From NCBI GenBank assembly GCA_900543445.1, contig UQRC01000014.1, positions 1 through 51,835 on the forward strand: a DNA stretch of 51,835 bases. The letters are read 5' to 3'. Below are positions 50,834 through 51,835 of this stretch, piece after piece. Within the stretch, counting starts at the first letter, position 1; each line of letters starts with the position of its first letter. The position numbers were made by a program, and so were the translations under genes. The DNA is from an uncultured Lachnobacterium sp. (GTDB lineage Bacteria; Bacillota; Clostridia; Lachnospirales; Lachnospiraceae). The notes under the pieces are model-generated. The model was not told the DNA's origin and searched no databases. It worked only from the letters and a program-made list of their open reading frames with translations.

Positions 50834-50879
50834 GCAGCCGATCAGGCGAAGATGCTCGTGAAGATGAATGAAGACTAAA
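50834..50879 (+). repeat. Second, diverged copy of the prfA 3' end
   Basis: 46 nt that match 50096-50141 at 39 positions. Translated, [14 protein letters not shown] and stop becomes AADQAKMLVKMNED and stop. Of the changed codons three are silent. No prfA sequence is present upstream of it or common flank downstream. Confidence 0.88.
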
Positions 50880-50902
50880 TTTTAATTAAGAAAATACTAA
50901 GA

Positions 50903-50970
50903 AAAAATGCATTGTTTGTAAATTTGTCGGTGTTACAATTGGAACATAAACAATTGAACAATGCATTTTT
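50903..50970 (+). promoter_or_regulatory. Promoter nested in a terminator-like inverted repeat
   Basis: Perfect 14-bp arms AAAAATGCATTGTT (50903-50916) and AACAATGCATTTTT (50957-50970), 40 bases apart. Inside: TTGTTT (50912-50917), 16-nt spacer, TACAAT (50934-50939). RNA begun near 50946 would lack the left arm; read-through RNA from the left would have both arms and a T5 end. Confidence 0.65.
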
Positions 50971-50990
50971 GTCTGTAGGAGGCGTAAATA

Positions 50991-51758
50991 ATGAAAGTAA
51001 GAAGTAGTATGTTAAAGAGATTAGGTGCGATTGCGTTTGCAGCAGTACTTACGGCAGGAATTTTAGTCCCGTCTGTGCAGCAGGCATCGGCTGCAACTAC
51101 GACTAAGAAGTATGCAGTTGAAAAAGTCAGTTATTCTAAGAACTATAAGTTGGATGATGGAACGACTTATTTTTCGGTAAAAGGAAAATTCCCGACTATC
51201 AAGGATGATTCGGAAGAGGCTGAGAAGATGAACACTGCGTTAATGAAGGAAAAGAACCGTATCATTAAATCGTGGAAAAAGCAGGCTGCAGAAGTGAAAC
51301 AAGATTATATTGATGAGGTAAACGCAGGGTATTCCTCAGATGTGGCATTTGGAGATGAGATTCAATGCAAGATAACCGCGAATAATGAGAAATATTTTAG
51401 TGTTATATTAAGCGGCTATACATATTTAGGTGGCGCACATGGAACTCCTTACCGAAGCTGCCTGACATTTGATGCGAAGACCGGTGAGAAACTGACGGCA
51501 GCAAAATTGTTTGGAATCAGCAAAAAACAGTTGAACAATAAAGTTCACAAACTCTACATTGCCAAGTTTGATAAGAACAATCCGAATGACGTTTTTTATC
51601 CGGTGACAAGAAAAGAATTCAAAGAAGATATTAAAAACATGAATTTCAATACGGATTTCTATGTTAAGGATAATGGAAAAGCAGTTTTTTATGCAGATCC
51701 TTATGCATTAGGACCGTATGCGGCTGGATTTATTCAGGTTTCCGCGACAATCAAGTAA
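50991..51758 (+). CDS. Secreted protein with DUF4163/DUF3298 (RsiV-like) domains
   Basis: 255 residues. Signal peptide of about 35 residues (basic MKVRSSMLKRL, hydrophobic AIAFAAVLTAGIL, cleavage near QQASA). The mature part has a DUF4163-like region (VSYSKNYKLDDGTTYFSVKGKFP, then a long charged helix) and the DUF3298 signature YLGGAHGTPYRSCLTFDAKT, as in the lysozyme-sensing domain of RsiV and in PdaC-like proteins. Unlike RsiV there is no anti-sigma part or membrane anchor, so it is probably exported free. It may bind wall material or muropeptides (inference). TAGGAGG 8 bases before the ATG. The last 77 bases of the window contain nothing recognised. Confidence 0.85.
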   Translation: MKVRSSMLKRLGAIAFAAVLTAGILVPSVQQASAATTTKKYAVEKVSYSKNYKLDDGTTYFSVKGKFPTIKDDSEEAEKMNTALMKEKNRIIKSWKKQAAEVKQDYIDEVNAGYSSDVAFGDEIQCKITANNEKYFSVILSGYTYLGGAHGTPYRSCLTFDAKTGEKLTAAKLFGISKKQLNNKVHKLYIAKFDKNNPNDVFYPVTRKEFKEDIKNMNFNTDFYVKDNGKAVFYADPYALGPYAAGFIQVSATIK

Positions 51759-51835
51759 ATGCAGTGCAAATTCGGGTTTGTCGCGCTCAGACTTGAGTTC
51801 AAACGGACGATACCGGATATAAGATATTCTACGAA

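Noticed and set aside
1..51835. CRISPR arrays, rRNA operons, ordinary tRNAs, complete IS elements
   Set aside because: No regularly spaced repeats, no rRNA core sequences, no cloverleaf besides tmRNA and no transposase motif were found by reading both strands; short or diverged cases could be missed.

Overview
The window looks like chromosomal DNA of an anaerobic, mDAP-type, chemotactic member of the Lachnospiraceae (Clostridia). The basis is inference from gene content and style: a class III fructose-1,6-bisphosphatase, a CBS/DRTGG-type Mn-dependent pyrophosphatase, pyruvate:ferredoxin oxidoreductase, ThrH, CheV, DUF4364, a Firmicutes-type Rho, AGGAGG-type ribosome binding sites, and TTGACA/TATAAT promoters with 17-nt spacers. 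No rRNA, ordinary tRNA, CRISPR array, intact transposase or integrase was seen.

Layout, left to right. (1) 0.2-4.3 kb: purine operon purC-purF-purB with a structured leader. (2) 4.3-6.3 kb: an unusual enolase whose Shine-Dalgarno lies in the preceding terminator stem, then a doubly truncated type IV pilus ATPase (pilT) remnant on the minus strand. (3) 6.3-10.3 kb: secG, rnr, smpB and ssrA (tmRNA), i.e. secretion, RNA decay and ribosome rescue, with a partial ssrA 5'-end duplicate and many small hairpins in the smpB-ssrA gap. (4) 10.4-16.2 kb: orphan HicB-type antitoxin, thrH, a ZIP metal transporter, a purine-rich apparently noncoding transcription unit, an XRE/S24-like repressor, and fbp. 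(5) 16.3-25.6 kb: membrane coiled-coil protein, response regulator and histidine kinase; lipoprotein; cheV; a long acidic/lysine-rich membrane protein; hisH-hisF; ung; a FliD-like protein. (6) 25.7-30.6 kb: divergent ABC-F ATPase (minus) and a PAS/GGDEF/GGDEF-like/EAL protein (plus). (7) 30.8-37.2 kb: nifJ, a coiled-coil tail-anchored protein, pyrophosphatase. (8) 37.2-42.3 kb: AraC regulator, then dapF, murE, dapA (lysine/DAP and peptidoglycan precursor supply) and a flavin reductase-like protein. (9) 42.3-45 kb, minus strand: malic enzyme, radical SAM protein, DUF4364 regulator. (10) 45.2-50.1 kb: rho, a rpmE leader with a small upstream ORF, rpmE, DUF1385, prmC, prfA (transcription termination and translation termination genes together). 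(11) 50.1-51.8 kb: accessory patch with a Phd-type antitoxin bounded by a second, diverged copy of the last 46 nt of prfA, then a secreted RsiV-like protein driven by a promoter nested between the arms of an inverted repeat.

Most genes are housekeeping. The parts most worth a second look are noncoding: the ssrA upstream region (24-nt direct duplicate of the tmRNA 5' end, plus a 14-nt perfect inverted copy of the next part of the tmRNA), the prfA-tail duplication around a lone antitoxin, the purine-rich transcript at about 12.7-13.06 kb, the rpmE leader, and two places where terminator-like hairpins share bases with initiation signals (eno SD, RsiV-like gene promoter). All functional statements are from reading the sequence and family knowledge; no search or folding program was run.
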